Source: Flavobacteriales bacterium | GTDB taxonomy: Bacteria; Bacteroidota; Bacteroidia; Flavobacteriales_D; Crocinitomicaceae | Assembly (NCBI GenBank): GCA_947474675.1 | Contig: CANJKA010000028.1 | Location: forward strand, 1 to 38,187 | Direction of reading: 5' to 3' | DNA length: 38,187 nucleotides | Shown: positions 7,499 through 19,427 of the stretch, piece after piece | Position numbering within the stretch: position 1 is the stretch's first letter | Layout of the letters: every line of letters starts with the position of its first letter | Translations under genes and position numbers: made by a program | The notes under the pieces: model-generated | Seen by the model: only the letters and a program-made list of their open reading frames with translations | The model's database searches: none | Told to the model about the DNA's origin: nothing

Positions 7499-9844
7499 AT
7501 GAAATTACATTTTACTCTCCTTTTTTCACTTTTTTTTATTGGTTTTTCATTTTCTCAAGAGCACGCTATTCGTGGATTTGTTATAGACAAGACAAGTGGT
7601 GAACCCATCATTTTCGAAAAAATATTTTTATTAAATACAGATAGTACAATTGCAGGTGGTGCAACTTCTGATGTCGATGGATTTTATAATATTCCAAAAG
7701 TAAATTTAGGTAGTTACATTCTAAAAATTGAAAATGGAACCTTTAAAAAAATTACTCAAAACATAAAAGTAACTGCTACTGATGGAGTTACAACAATAAA
7801 GTTTGAATTAGAAGTTATTGAAAAAGTAACTGAAATGGGAGAGTTTGTAATTAACGCTCAAACCAAAATTAAAACAACTCAAACTTCTGTTTCTGTCATT
7901 AAATTAAAACAAGCAGATTTAGAACGTATTCCTAGTATGGGTGCAGAAAATGATGTAATTGGAGCTTTTAGTGTAACTCCTGGAGTTGTAACAACTGGAG
8001 ATCAGGGTGGACAAATGTATGTTAGAGGAGGAACACCTATACAAAACAAAGTATTATTAGATGGTATGACTATTTATAACCCATTCCATTCTATAGGTTT
8101 TTTCTCAATATTCGAAACAGAATTAATTAAAAACGTTGACATTCATACAGGTGGATTTGACGCTAAATACGGGGGGAGAATTTCTTCTATAATGGACGTA
8201 ACTTATAGAGATGGAAATAAAAAAGATTTTGGTGGAAAAGTATCTGTATCTCCTTTTTTAGCAAAAATGGTTTTAGAAGGTCCTATTAAAAAAAGAAAAG
8301 ATGGGGAACCTAGTTCTGGGTCATATATCTTATCAGCAAAGCACAGTTTATTAGATTACACTTCAAAATCTCTCTATCCAAAAGTGAATGATGGAAATGG
8401 TTTACCTTTTAATTTTACTGATCTATATGGTAAAATAACTTTTAATAGCGGTGATGGGTCAAAAGTAAGTGCGTTTGCTTTTCATAATCAAGACAGTGTT
8501 AATTTTTACAACATTGCAGACCTTGACTTTAAATCTTCAGGAGGAGGAATGAATTTTATCATTGTTCCTAATTCTTCTTCAAAAATAATTAAAGGCCATG
8601 TTAATGGAAGTAACTATTTAACAACGTTCAATGAAACTCTATCTCAAGAAAGATCAAGTAAAATTGGAGGCGTAGATTTAGGTTTTGATTTTACACACTT
8701 CTTAAAAAATGATGGTGAATTAAATTACGGTTTTAATTTAGGTTATTTTAAAACTGAATTTGTTACTTATAATGTTTTACAAAGAAAAATTGAATTAAGT
8801 ACAACAACAACTGAACTAGGATTTTATACAAATTATCGAATAATAAAAAACAGATGGGTTATCCAACCAAGTTTTAGAGTTCAAGTTTATGCTTCACTTG
8901 CTACAGTTTCACCCGAACCAAGACTTGCAGTAAAATATAATGTAACTGAAAAATTCAGAATGAAAGGTTCTGGTGGTCGATTCTCTCAAAATTTCACTTC
9001 TGCTTCTTCTGATAAAGATGTTGTAAATTTATTTAATGGTTTACTTTCCGCACCAATGAATGTTCAAGAAAATTTTGTTGATCAATTTAATAAAACAAAA
9101 GATGTTCGTAACGGACTTCAATATGCTTGGCATGCTATTTTGGGATTTGAATATGATTTAACAAAACACACAACTCTTAATGTTGAAGGATATTACAAAT
9201 ACTTCTCTCAATTAAGTAATATCAATCAAAATAAATTATACGATGAAAATGGAGCATCAACAGCAGATATTGCAGATGTATTCAAAAAAGATTTTTTAAT
9301 TGAATCTGGACAATCTTATGGTGTTGATTTATTAATAAAATATTCAAAATCTCGTTTATTTTTCTGGGGAGTTTATTCTTATGGAAAATCATTGAGATGG
9401 GACGGATTTAATTATTATCCTCCAGTTTTTGACAGAAGACATAATATAAATATTGTGACAACATATATGTTAGGAAAAGATAAAGATTTAGAATTAAGTG
9501 TACGATGGAATTTAGGTTCTGGTCTTCCCTTCACTCCTACTGCTGGTTTTTATCAAACAGAAACCTTTAGCAATGGTGTAACTTCAAATTATACAAATTC
9601 AAATCCGTATACTGTAACAAGTTTACTTGGTGATTACAATAGTGAAAGACTTCCTTATTACCATAGATTAGACATCACTGCAAAGAAACAATTTAAATTT
9701 AAAAACAAAACAACTTTAGAAATTATCGCAAGTGTAACAAACGCTTACAATAGAAAAAACATATTTTATGTAAACCGTGTTACAGATAAAAAAGTTTACC
9801 AATTTCCTATCTTACCAAGTTTAGGAATTAGTTATAAGTTTTAA
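7499..9844 (+). CDS. TonB-dependent receptor with carboxypeptidase-like regulatory domain
   Basis: The 781-aa outer-membrane protein has a signal peptide (1-19, ending FSFSQ). A CarboxypepD_reg beta-sandwich follows (about 20-110: IRGFVIDKTSGEPI and DVDGFYNIPKV). The TonB plug spans about 125-240, with IPSMGAENDVIGAFSVTPGV, QMYVRGGTPIQNKVLLDGM and GGFDAKYGGRISSIMDV. The 22-strand barrel occupies the rest, including a YYHRLDI segment and a final Phe after GISYK, the usual end of an outer-membrane barrel. Receptors of this class import large or scarce nutrients using TonB energy. No SusD partner or substrate enzyme lies next to it, so the ligand cannot be assigned. It has its own promoter box and a strong terminator. 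Confidence 0.93.
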   Translation: MKLHFTLLFSLFFIGFSFSQEHAIRGFVIDKTSGEPIIFEKIFLLNTDSTIAGGATSDVDGFYNIPKVNLGSYILKIENGTFKKITQNIKVTATDGVTTIKFELEVIEKVTEMGEFVINAQTKIKTTQTSVSVIKLKQADLERIPSMGAENDVIGAFSVTPGVVTTGDQGGQMYVRGGTPIQNKVLLDGMTIYNPFHSIGFFSIFETELIKNVDIHTGGFDAKYGGRISSIMDVTYRDGNKKDFGGKVSVSPFLAKMVLEGPIKKRKDGEPSSGSYILSAKHSLLDYTSKSLYPKVNDGNGLPFNFTDLYGKITFNSGDGSKVSAFAFHNQDSVNFYNIADLDFKSSGGGMNFIIVPNSSSKIIKGHVNGSNYLTTFNETLSQERSSKIGGVDLGFDFTHFLKNDGELNYGFNLGYFKTEFVTYNVLQRKIELSTTTTELGFYTNYRIIKNRWVIQPSFRVQVYASLATVSPEPRLAVKYNVTEKFRMKGSGGRFSQNFTSASSDKDVVNLFNGLLSAPMNVQENFVDQFNKTKDVRNGLQYAWHAILGFEYDLTKHTTLNVEGYYKYFSQLSNINQNKLYDENGASTADIADVFKKDFLIESGQSYGVDLLIKYSKSRLFFWGVYSYGKSLRWDGFNYYPPVFDRRHNINIVTTYMLGKDKDLELSVRWNLGSGLPFTPTAGFYQTETFSNGVTSNYTNSNPYTVTSLLGDYNSERLPYYHRLDITAKKQFKFKNKTTLEIIASVTNAYNRKNIFYVNRVTDKKVYQFPILPSLGISYKF

Positions 9845-9850
9845 TAGAAT

Positions 9851-9905
9851 TTCAATCAAAAAAAAACTCTGAGATTAATAATTTCAGAGTTTTTTTTTGA
9901 TTGAA
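9851..9905. terminator. perfect 22-bp bidirectional terminator hairpin
   Basis: The arms at 9851-9872 and 9884-9905 are perfect reverse complements with an 11-base loop. Each arm has a nine-base A or T run inside it, so a T-tract follows the GC-richer CTCTGA core on either strand. The hairpin starts six bases after the receptor stop codon and faces the M61 gene arriving from the other side. Confidence 0.9.
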
Positions 9906-10070
9906 AATTATAGCAAATGAATTTATATTTTTAATCCAAACATAGAAGTTATTTTTAATCAGTTCAATGAAAAAAAATATTGCTTAGCATGTTCTATAGT
10001 TTTTTAAAGAAGAAGGAATGATGAAAAAGAATAAGTAGATTGTTCTATCCTATATACTCACAGATTATTA

Positions 10071-11780
10071 CTACTTTTTCCAAGCGTCGAATGCTTTTAC
10101 TTGAGGAGTATTTAGTTTCTTGACTGGAGATACAGAGTATTCCATATAAAAATTTCGATCTACTTCCGGCAATGTTGACTGAATTATTTTACCTGCTCTT
10201 AAAATCGTTAAATGTTTCAAATCATTATCGAAATAATTCAGCCATTTATCCAATTCACCTAAACAAGCATACCCATTGACTGCGATAATTTCATCTTCCA
10301 ACATCAGCCCTCCTAAATTTGCTGGTCCGCCAGGATAAATAACTTTCACTAAAAAATTAGCCCCATTCGGAATCGTTTTAAAACCTAACCTACCATGAGA
10401 ATAAAAAGGTGATGGCTTGTGATTTAATTCCAACCCTATATATTCAAAAGCTTCAGTTAAAATAGACTCATAAGGTTTATTTCCATGGATAAAATCTTCA
10501 AAAAATTGATCAAAAGATATTCCTGAAACATTTTCTAAAACACTTTTATAATCTTCTTCAGATACACCTTTTCCTTTTAAATAAAAATCGAAATATAATC
10601 GTTTCATTACAGTATCTATTCCAAACTGATTATCAGTTGCTTTAAATATCATAACATCAGTTACGAAAGCCAATAAACAACCTTCTGTATAAATAGAAAC
10701 TTTGCGAGCTGGAGTTCCTGGAACATATCCGTCCAACCAAGTATCTACAGAAGACTCAGCAACAGAATAATTAAATCTTCCATGATTGTCAAAATGTTTC
10801 TGTAATTGTTTATTCATTTCAAACAGGTACTGATTTAAATTAAATACACCACTTTTATACAGGAATAAATCCCCCATATAAGTAGTAATACCTTCACAGA
10901 TATATCCTAGTTCAGAATAATTCTCTTTCTTAAAATCATAGGGAAACATTTCAATTGGACGAATAGCTTTTACATTCCATGTATGATATAATTCATGCGA
11001 AGAAACTCCTAATAATTCTTTATACAAACTACCGAAAACATCATAACTTGGACCTAAAGTTATTACTGTTGATCTTTGATGTTCAACACCGTGATAAGCT
11101 TTATAAGGCAGAATTTGAATTAAAAAATGGTATTCAGGAACAGGGAATTCCATGAATTTCTCCATTTGTTTTTCAGTAAATAATTTAAAATCTTTTATCA
11201 ATCGACTCCAATCAGGTTTAATTTCCCCATTTAACCATAAATGAAAAATAATTCCTCCAACTTCATATTGATTATATTGCAATAATTCAGAACAAATAAA
11301 AGGAGAGTCAGCCAATTCTTCAAAATTAGAAGCAACTAAACCATTCCCGCTTTTCTTCATTGAACATGCAATTTTCCAATTAGTAGGAATATTTATATCT
11401 ACTTCAATATTGTCGTGCTTTGTTTCTTCAGTATACACACAACAATTTACAGGATTAACATATAATTGATCGGCACTTAAAAAGGTAGATCCTGCATTTA
11501 ACTCAGAAGCAAAATACATATAATCAATATTAATTTCAGTAATATCTTTTGTTAAAACTTCCCAAGAATCTTTTGATATTTTTTTAAAATCAACTTTTTT
11601 ATTATTTTGATCAAAGACTTTAAAACCCTTTACATTTTTTGCAAAATTCCCTAATTCATATCGCCCAGGTCTCCAACTTGGTAAATGAACAATGGTTAAA
11701 TCTCCTAAAACGGGAACCACTACTCTTATTGAAATGTATTGATGTGAAGGATTTTCACTTGAAAAAATATATTTTACCAT
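10071..11780 (-). CDS. M61 family metallopeptidase with PDZ domain
   Basis: The protein is 569 aa from the chosen start, MVKYIFSSENPSHQYISI, which is where M61 (glycyl aminopeptidase family) sequences begin. A longer in-frame start 13 codons upstream (11819) is less likely. The zinc motif is HELYH (262-266), in the context GVSSHELYHTWNVKAIRP typical of M61. GYICEGITTYMGD supplies the downstream Glu ligand region. A PDZ domain lies near the C terminus (about 455-530: GANFLVKVIYPGGPANLGG). There is no signal peptide, so it is probably cytoplasmic, although some relatives are exported. It follows the ABC-F gene on the same strand by about 49 bases and may share its transcript. Confidence 0.9.
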   Translation of the reverse strand: MVKYIFSSENPSHQYISIRVVVPVLGDLTIVHLPSWRPGRYELGNFAKNVKGFKVFDQNNKKVDFKKISKDSWEVLTKDITEINIDYMYFASELNAGSTFLSADQLYVNPVNCCVYTEETKHDNIEVDINIPTNWKIACSMKKSGNGLVASNFEELADSPFICSELLQYNQYEVGGIIFHLWLNGEIKPDWSRLIKDFKLFTEKQMEKFMEFPVPEYHFLIQILPYKAYHGVEHQRSTVITLGPSYDVFGSLYKELLGVSSHELYHTWNVKAIRPIEMFPYDFKKENYSELGYICEGITTYMGDLFLYKSGVFNLNQYLFEMNKQLQKHFDNHGRFNYSVAESSVDTWLDGYVPGTPARKVSIYTEGCLLAFVTDVMIFKATDNQFGIDTVMKRLYFDFYLKGKGVSEEDYKSVLENVSGISFDQFFEDFIHGNKPYESILTEAFEYIGLELNHKPSPFYSHGRLGFKTIPNGANFLVKVIYPGGPANLGGLMLEDEIIAVNGYACLGELDKWLNYFDNDLKHLTILRAGKIIQSTLPEVDRNFYMEYSVSPVKKLNTPQVKAFDAWKK

Positions 11781-11829
11781 TGGGGTTTCAATTGAATTTT
11801 TTTCATATTGTAAAAACAATCTAATAAAA

Positions 11830-13786
<1,957 letters not shown>

Positions 13787-14572
13787 TTATTTCTCTATTT
13801 TCTGATATGAAGTTACAATTCCTTTTATCAACGCAGAACTAAAACCACTGTGTTCCATTTCATTCAAACCAATAATTGTACAGCCTTTTGGCGTCGTTAC
13901 TTTATCGATTTCTTCTTCTGGGTGACTTCCATTTCGAATGATCAATTCAGCCGCTCCTTTAACGGTTTGGCTAACAATTTTTGTAGCAGTTTTTGCATCG
14001 AAACCAATTTCAATTCCACCTTGAATCATTGCACGCATAAAACGCAAAACATAAGCAATTCCGCAAGCACCAAGAACGGTAGCTGATTCCATTAATGTTT
14101 CTTCGATTACAATCGTTTCTCCAACTGTATTAAAAACATCAACAATAATTTCTTTTCTATTTAAATTATCAGAACTCAACGCCATCATTGTAATGGACTC
14201 ATTTACTGAAGAAGCTGTGTTGGGCATTGCTCTAAAAATATCCATCGGTACTGAAAAGCACGATTCAATTTCACTAATTGTTACACCAGTAGCTACTGAA
14301 ACGATACTGTGTTTTGAAGCACTAAAATATTTTGCGTTCTCTGTTAAAAAGGGAATTACAGTATAGGGTTTCAAGGCTAAAATAATAATATCACATTCTT
14401 CAATCACTGTTTGATTGTTTGAAGTAATAAAAGTCACATCATCTTGTAAGTTTTTAATAGAATCAATATTTCTTTTTGAACCAAACAAGATTGTTTTAGG
14501 CTCTTTTTCACGAATTCCTTTTAATAAAGAAAGTCCTAAATTTCCACATCCTATAATTCCAATCTTTTGCAT
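13787..14572 (-). CDS. proC: pyrroline-5-carboxylate reductase
   Basis: The 261-aa protein is a complete ProC, which reduces 1-pyrroline-5-carboxylate to proline with NAD(P)H in the cytoplasm. The nucleotide-binding loop is GIIGCGNLG (5-13). The core includes IILALKPYTV, SVATGVTISEIE and FRAMPNTASSVNESITMMA, matching the MPNTPxxxxxG block of the family, although the usual Pro after MPNT is Ala and the conserved Gly is Glu. The C-terminal dimer domain shows ATVLGACGIAYVLRFMRAMIQGGIEIG and TVKGAAELI. CTIIGLNEMEHSGFSSALIKGI closes the protein as expected. It is divergent from the DUF6702 gene and separated from the ABC-F gene by a non-coding spacer. Confidence 0.95.
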   Translation of the reverse strand: MQKIGIIGCGNLGLSLLKGIREKEPKTILFGSKRNIDSIKNLQDDVTFITSNNQTVIEECDIIILALKPYTVIPFLTENAKYFSASKHSIVSVATGVTISEIESCFSVPMDIFRAMPNTASSVNESITMMALSSDNLNRKEIIVDVFNTVGETIVIEETLMESATVLGACGIAYVLRFMRAMIQGGIEIGFDAKTATKIVSQTVKGAAELIIRNGSHPEEEIDKVTTPKGCTIIGLNEMEHSGFSSALIKGIVTSYQKIEK

Positions 14573-14669
14573 TTTAATAATATTTTATGTAAAATTAGAA
14601 TTTTTGAATGGATAAAGTGGGGTAATCAACAATATAAATACTATTTTAGCTGAAATAATTTATCATTCG

Positions 14670-15167
14670 ATGAGACTTCTTTTAGGGTTTTTAGCTTTTT
14701 CTTTCTTCTCACATTACTCATATTCACACGATTATTATTTCGCTTTTGCCGAAATGGAGTATAATTCAGTCAATAAAAAGTTTGAATTATCCCTTGTTGT
14801 TTCTACCCATGATATTGAACATTGGCTAAAAGATAAAGGTGTTCCTATAAAAGAACTTGAAGATCATTTAAAAGATTCAACGCTTCAAAGCCAAATTGGA
14901 AGTACATTGTTGGATGGGTATTCAGTAAAAATGAACAATTCTATTATATCTTTTAAAATTGTTGGTTTTGAAGTTAAAAATGACGGACTGACTGAATTTT
15001 ATTTTTCCTCATCTACAGTTGATATTCAATCTCCAATACTTGTTTCATTTGATTTATTAATGGATATATATGAACAACAACAAAACAAATTGACTTTTAT
15101 TTACAAAGCTACCAAACATACCTACCCTTTCCTATATACAAATAGAGAACAAACAATTGAATTTTAA
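14670..15167 (+). CDS. DUF6702 family exported protein
   Basis: The 165-aa protein has a signal peptide (1-19, ending YSYSH) and a single beta-rich domain (HDYYFAFAEMEYN, FELSLVVSTHDIEHWL, a GYSVKMNN strand and a TFIYKATKHTYPF end). This matches the DUF6702 family of Bacteroidota, which is regularly encoded directly upstream of an M1 metallopeptidase, as here. The spacing to the peptidase is only 14 bases, so they form an operon. Function is unknown. A periplasmic accessory role for the peptidase is an inference from the gene pairing. Confidence 0.82.
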   Translation: MRLLLGFLAFSFFSHYSYSHDYYFAFAEMEYNSVNKKFELSLVVSTHDIEHWLKDKGVPIKELEDHLKDSTLQSQIGSTLLDGYSVKMNNSIISFKIVGFEVKNDGLTEFYFSSSTVDIQSPILVSFDLLMDIYEQQQNKLTFIYKATKHTYPFLYTNREQTIEF

Positions 15168-15181
15168 AAGAAGTCGCAATT

Positions 15182-17479
15182 ATGAACAAAATTATCGTAT
15201 TATTTTTATCGATTCCCTCTCTCCTATCCGCTCAAAGTAAATTTGCTCAATTAGATCAATTGCTTCCTACTCCAAATGAATACAGAAATGCTGCTGGAGC
15301 TCCGGGGCATAATTATTATCAACAAAAGGCAGATTATAAAATCAATGTGAAAATTGACGATATTAAGCAGATTTTATCGGGTGATGAAGTAATTACCTAT
15401 ACAAACAATTCTCCAGATCGTCTAGATTATTTATGGTTGCAATTGGATCAGAACGTTTTTGAAAATAACGCAGATTCAAAACTGATTGACGTTGAACGAA
15501 TGGAAGATTTTAATAGTGTAGATGCTGTAGATAAAAAGAAATTCTATTACGATGGAGGATTTAAAATCGATGAAATAACAACTGTTTCTGGACAGAAAAT
15601 TCGTTTTTCAATCAACAAAACAATGTTAAGAATAGATTTAGACAAACCACTTCTTACTGGAGAAAATGTAAGTTTTAAAGTGAAATGGTGGTACAATATT
15701 AATGATAGAATGGCTGTTGGTGGTCGTTCTGGTTACGAATATTTTGATACAGATAAAAACTATCTTTATACGATTGCTCAATGGTTCCCAAGAATGTGTG
15801 TTTACAATGATATCTCAGGTTGGCAAAATAAACAATTTTTGGGAAAAGGAGAATTCACTTTACCATTTGGGGATTATGAAGTAAACATTACTGTTCCTGC
15901 TGATCATATTGTTGGTGCAACCGGAGAATTACAAAATAGCGATCAAGTACTTACAGCTGAACAAAAAGTTCGATTAAAACAAGCATTAACTTCAGATGTC
16001 CCTGTTATTATAGCTAATCAAGAAGAAGCTATCGGAAGAGAAAAAGGGTGTACTTCAGAAACAAAAACGTGGACATTTAAAGCTACCAACGTAAGAGATT
16101 TTGCTTTTGCTAATTCACGAAAATTTATTTGGGATGCTCAAGGTGTACAATTCCCTACTAAAACAGTTCTTGCGATGTCTTATTATCCAAAGGAAGGAAA
16201 TCCATTATGGGAAAGATATTCAACAAAATTAGTAGCACACACAATTCAAACATATTCAAAATATACTGTTGAATATCCATATCCTGTTGCTATTTCAGTT
16301 CATTCAAAATGGATAGGAATGGAATATCCAATGATTTGTTTTAATGGTGGAAGACCTGAATTAGATGGAACTTATTCAGAAGATACTAAATATTCAATGT
16401 GGGGAGTAATAATTCATGAAGTAGGTCACAATTTCTTTCCAATGATAATTAATTCTGATGAACGTCAATGGACATGGATGGATGAAGGTTTAAATACTTT
16501 TGTACAATATTTAACTGAACAAGAATGGGAAAGAGGTTATCCTTCTCGTAGAGGTCCAGCTTATTTAATTACGGATTATATGCGTGGAGACGAAAGATAT
16601 ATGTCACCAGCAATGACTAATTCAGAATCTGTCTTACAATTTGGAAATAATGCTTACGGAAAGCCTGCTACAGCTTTAAATGTATTAAGAGAAACTGTTA
16701 TGGGTAGAGAGTTATTTGATTTTGCTTTTAAAACCTATTGCGAAAGATGGAAATTTAAACATCCAACACCTGCAGATTTTTTCAGAACAATGGAAGATGC
16801 ATCGGCAGTTGATTTAGACTGGTTTTGGAGAGGATGGTTTTACACAACTGAAAACGTTGATATTGCGATTTCAAATGTTAAAGCGTATGAATATAAAGGT
16901 AATCAAATGATTGAAAATAAATTTAATACAGTTTCCGTGAAATTAAATACTGAATTTATTGGAGATGTCTTAAATAGAACAAGAATCACACAAACGGTGA
17001 ATGAAAGAGACAAAACGATTGATGATGTTTATGCGAAAGAAAATCAGAAAAATGATACCTTACCTAAATTAACAAAAGAAGATTTATATGCTAAAATAAG
17101 CGAAAAGGAAAAGCTTCGATTAAAAGATACTCAATTATTCTATGAAGTTTCATTTACAAACATTGGTGGACTTCTAGCACCTCTAACAATTTTGGTAACT
17201 TTTAAAGATTTAACAACGGAAGTTATAAGAATTCCTGTTGAAGTTTGGGTTCTTGGTCAAACGACTGTTTCGAAAGTTTTTATCTTTAATAAAGAAGCCA
17301 TATCTTTTAGATTAGATCCTTTTTTAGAAAGCGCAGATACAGATTTAGATAACAATTCATGGCCAGCAGTAACTGAATTAACTAGATACCAAAAATATGC
17401 AATAAAAATTTCTAACGAAGAAACAAGAAGAAATATGTCTAATTTTGAAGGGAAGCATGTACCAAGAACAAAAAAATAA
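15182..17479 (+). CDS. M1 family metallopeptidase (exported)
   Basis: The 765-aa protein has a signal peptide (1-17, ending LLSAQ) and a gluzincin M1 architecture. The N-terminal beta domain is about 50-300. The exopeptidase-type motif appears as GMEYP (379-383), close to the GAMEN of classical aminopeptidases. The zinc site is HEVGH (412-416) with the third ligand Glu435 in WMDEGLNTF. A tyrosine in the region after 480 would complete catalysis. The segment from about 560 is an added beta domain. M1 enzymes remove N-terminal residues from peptides; this one should work in the periplasm or at the surface. It is the middle gene of the DUF6702-M1-nitroreductase operon. Confidence 0.93.
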   Translation: MNKIIVLFLSIPSLLSAQSKFAQLDQLLPTPNEYRNAAGAPGHNYYQQKADYKINVKIDDIKQILSGDEVITYTNNSPDRLDYLWLQLDQNVFENNADSKLIDVERMEDFNSVDAVDKKKFYYDGGFKIDEITTVSGQKIRFSINKTMLRIDLDKPLLTGENVSFKVKWWYNINDRMAVGGRSGYEYFDTDKNYLYTIAQWFPRMCVYNDISGWQNKQFLGKGEFTLPFGDYEVNITVPADHIVGATGELQNSDQVLTAEQKVRLKQALTSDVPVIIANQEEAIGREKGCTSETKTWTFKATNVRDFAFANSRKFIWDAQGVQFPTKTVLAMSYYPKEGNPLWERYSTKLVAHTIQTYSKYTVEYPYPVAISVHSKWIGMEYPMICFNGGRPELDGTYSEDTKYSMWGVIIHEVGHNFFPMIINSDERQWTWMDEGLNTFVQYLTEQEWERGYPSRRGPAYLITDYMRGDERYMSPAMTNSESVLQFGNNAYGKPATALNVLRETVMGRELFDFAFKTYCERWKFKHPTPADFFRTMEDASAVDLDWFWRGWFYTTENVDIAISNVKAYEYKGNQMIENKFNTVSVKLNTEFIGDVLNRTRITQTVNERDKTIDDVYAKENQKNDTLPKLTKEDLYAKISEKEKLRLKDTQLFYEVSFTNIGGLLAPLTILVTFKDLTTEVIRIPVEVWVLGQTTVSKVFIFNKEAISFRLDPFLESADTDLDNNSWPAVTELTRYQKYAIKISNEETRRNMSNFEGKHVPRTKK

Positions 17480-17486
17480 TATCAAA

Positions 17487-18074
17487 ATGAGATACAATCT
17501 TTCGGAAATAAGTGAAGTCATAAAAAACAGAAGAACAATTTATCCTGAACAATTTAGTGATAGAAAAATTCATAAAGAGCAAGTTGAATTACTATTAAAC
17601 AATGCTCAATGGGCACCAACACATGGAAACACACAGCCATGGAGATTTAAAGTATTTATGGAAGAAGGTTTACCAAAGCTAAGTGATTTTCTTTCAAAAA
17701 CGTATTTAAAGTTGACGTCAAAAGAAGATCAAAATGATATGAAATTATCAAAAATGATCAATCGTCCTTTAAAATCTTCTGTTGTGATTGCGATTTGTAT
17801 GGAAAGGCAAAAGGAAGAAAAAATACTTGAAATTGAAGAAATTGAAGCAGTTGCATGTGCCATTCAAAATCTTCATTTATCATGTACAGCTTATGGTTTA
17901 GGTGGTTTTTGGGCTACTCCAAAATTAATTTACTCTACTGAAATGAACGATTTCTTAGGTTTAGGAGAAAAAGATAAGTGTCTAGGCCTCTTTTATATAG
18001 GTTATCCTTCTATTGAATGGCCCAAAGCTCATAGAAAACCTCTTGAATATACAACGGAGTGGATTGTAGAATAA
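17487..18074 (+). CDS. nitroreductase family protein
   Basis: The protein is 195 aa from MRYNLSEISEVIKNRRTI, a normal nitroreductase start seven bases after the M1 stop. An earlier in-frame Met (17445) would overlap the peptidase and is unlikely. FMN-binding features are visible: NRRTI with the Arg at the phosphate, NAQWAPTHGNTQPWRFKVF (the A-P-x-x-x-N-x-Q-P-W block) and LHLSCTAYGLGGFWATP near residues 140-155. Members reduce nitro groups, quinones or enones using NAD(P)H; the substrate here is unknown. It is cytoplasmic and probably transcribed with the peptidase, though I see no functional link between them. Confidence 0.92.
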   Translation: MRYNLSEISEVIKNRRTIYPEQFSDRKIHKEQVELLLNNAQWAPTHGNTQPWRFKVFMEEGLPKLSDFLSKTYLKLTSKEDQNDMKLSKMINRPLKSSVVIAICMERQKEEKILEIEEIEAVACAIQNLHLSCTAYGLGGFWATPKLIYSTEMNDFLGLGEKDKCLGLFYIGYPSIEWPKAHRKPLEYTTEWIVE

Positions 18075-18177
18075 GTTCATTTGTTTAATTTACTACTTCA
18101 GTCTATAATCCTATCATTTTAATCAATTAATGAGTTTTACTCTTGTAAAATGAAGATTTTATTTGTTAATTTGAAGT

Positions 18178-18930
18178 ATGAAATATTTTCTTTTAAGTAT
18201 ATTATTCTGTTTGAGTTTATCCATTTTTAGTCAAAATGGGAAATTTCCGATCTATTTTGGGTTAGAATTTAGACCTATTATCCCTTTAAGTATTATAGGA
18301 AACAAAACTCTTAAATTACAAGATTCAGATTATACGGTAGTTTCTACTCAAACGGCTGGATATTCATTTGGGGCAACTATAAGAGCTGGTTATACCAAAT
18401 TAATATCTTTAGAATATGGGTTAAATTATACACAAAGGAATTTTAATTTGTCGATGTCGTTAGCTGATACAGTTGTTACAGCGAATGATAATTGGTCATT
18501 AGTTAATTATGAAATCCCAATTAATTTAATGATTTATATTCAATTAGGTAAAAAGCATTTTATGAATGCCTCTTTAGGAGGATCTTTTCGCTTTACACCT
18601 ACAAATATCATAAAAAAAACACAAACTGGCGGAATTCATTATTTTGATAATTATGGCTATTTAAATCATCGACTTGGATATAATTTAAATGCAAATATTG
18701 GATATGAATACAGAACACAAAATAAAGGATTTTTCTATTTTGGAGCTTCAATGTGTATCCCTTTAACACCAATTATGAAACTTCAATCAAAACACTTTGT
18801 TCAACAAGTCATAACTCCTCCTTCCACTTTAAATGGAATTATCGATGGGACTTATTTAGCACTTGATTTAAAATATTTCTTGCCAATTATCAATAAAAAA
18901 GGTGTTCAACCGTTAAAAGGACCAATATAG
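18178..18930 (+). CDS. outer-membrane beta-barrel protein, function unknown
   Basis: The 250-aa protein starts with a clear signal peptide (MKYFLLSILFCLSLSIFSQ). The remainder alternates polar and hydrophobic/aromatic residues as in a small 8- to 10-strand barrel: YSFGATIRAGYTKLISLEYGLNYTQR, YEIPINLMIYIQLG, HFMNASLGGSFRFTP and GYNLNANIGYEYR. Aromatic girdle residues end several strands. This is the pattern of Bacteroidota porin-family or PorT-like barrels. I cannot name a function. The cupin gene begins 26 bases after its stop. Confidence 0.75.
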   Translation: MKYFLLSILFCLSLSIFSQNGKFPIYFGLEFRPIIPLSIIGNKTLKLQDSDYTVVSTQTAGYSFGATIRAGYTKLISLEYGLNYTQRNFNLSMSLADTVVTANDNWSLVNYEIPINLMIYIQLGKKHFMNASLGGSFRFTPTNIIKKTQTGGIHYFDNYGYLNHRLGYNLNANIGYEYRTQNKGFFYFGASMCIPLTPIMKLQSKHFVQQVITPPSTLNGIIDGTYLALDLKYFLPIINKKGVQPLKGPI

Positions 18931-18956
18931 TCTTATTCATTTTAAAATCTCCCAAA

Positions 18957-19427
18957 ATGATAGTAGAAAATTTAATCAATCAATTGAATCTTTTAGCTCA
19001 CCCTGAAGGAGGATATTATTCCGAAACATATCGATCAGATATAGTAATTCCTGGTAAAGATAGGGATCTTATGACTTCTATTTATTTCTTATTAACTTCT
19101 GATAACGTTTCTAGATTTCACAGAATTAAAAGTGATGAACTATGGTTTTTTCATTCTGGCAGCCCTTTAGTTGTTCATACGCTAGATGAAAGAGGTCATA
19201 CTCAAACTCTTGTTGGTAATAATTTTGAAAAAGGTGAAACTCCTTATTTTATGGTACCTAAAAATACAATTTTCGGTTCTTCAGTTCTAGAAAAAGATAG
19301 TTATTCATTGGTTTCATGTGTCGTAGCACCAGGATTTGATTTTAGAGATTTTGAACTTTTTGATTCGGTTGAATTAGTCAAACAATATCCTCGAGAATAT
19401 GAAATAATTTCAAAATTAACTTCTTGA
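18957..19427 (+). CDS. cupin domain protein (DUF985 / cupin_5)
   Basis: The 156-aa cytoplasmic protein is a single cupin_5 domain. Diagnostic segments are LAHPEGGYYSETYRS (13-27), STYF-like SIYFLLTSDNVSRFHRI (41-57), DELWFFHSGSPLVVH and the closing VSCVVAPGFDFRDFEL. The His and Glu residues of HRIKSDELW are candidate metal ligands. The family includes sugar-binding and probable isomerase members, but no reaction is established for this subgroup. It directly follows the barrel gene and may be co-transcribed with it. Confidence 0.9.
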   Translation: MIVENLINQLNLLAHPEGGYYSETYRSDIVIPGKDRDLMTSIYFLLTSDNVSRFHRIKSDELWFFHSGSPLVVHTLDERGHTQTLVGNNFEKGETPYFMVPKNTIFGSSVLEKDSYSLVSCVVAPGFDFRDFELFDSVELVKQYPREYEIISKLTS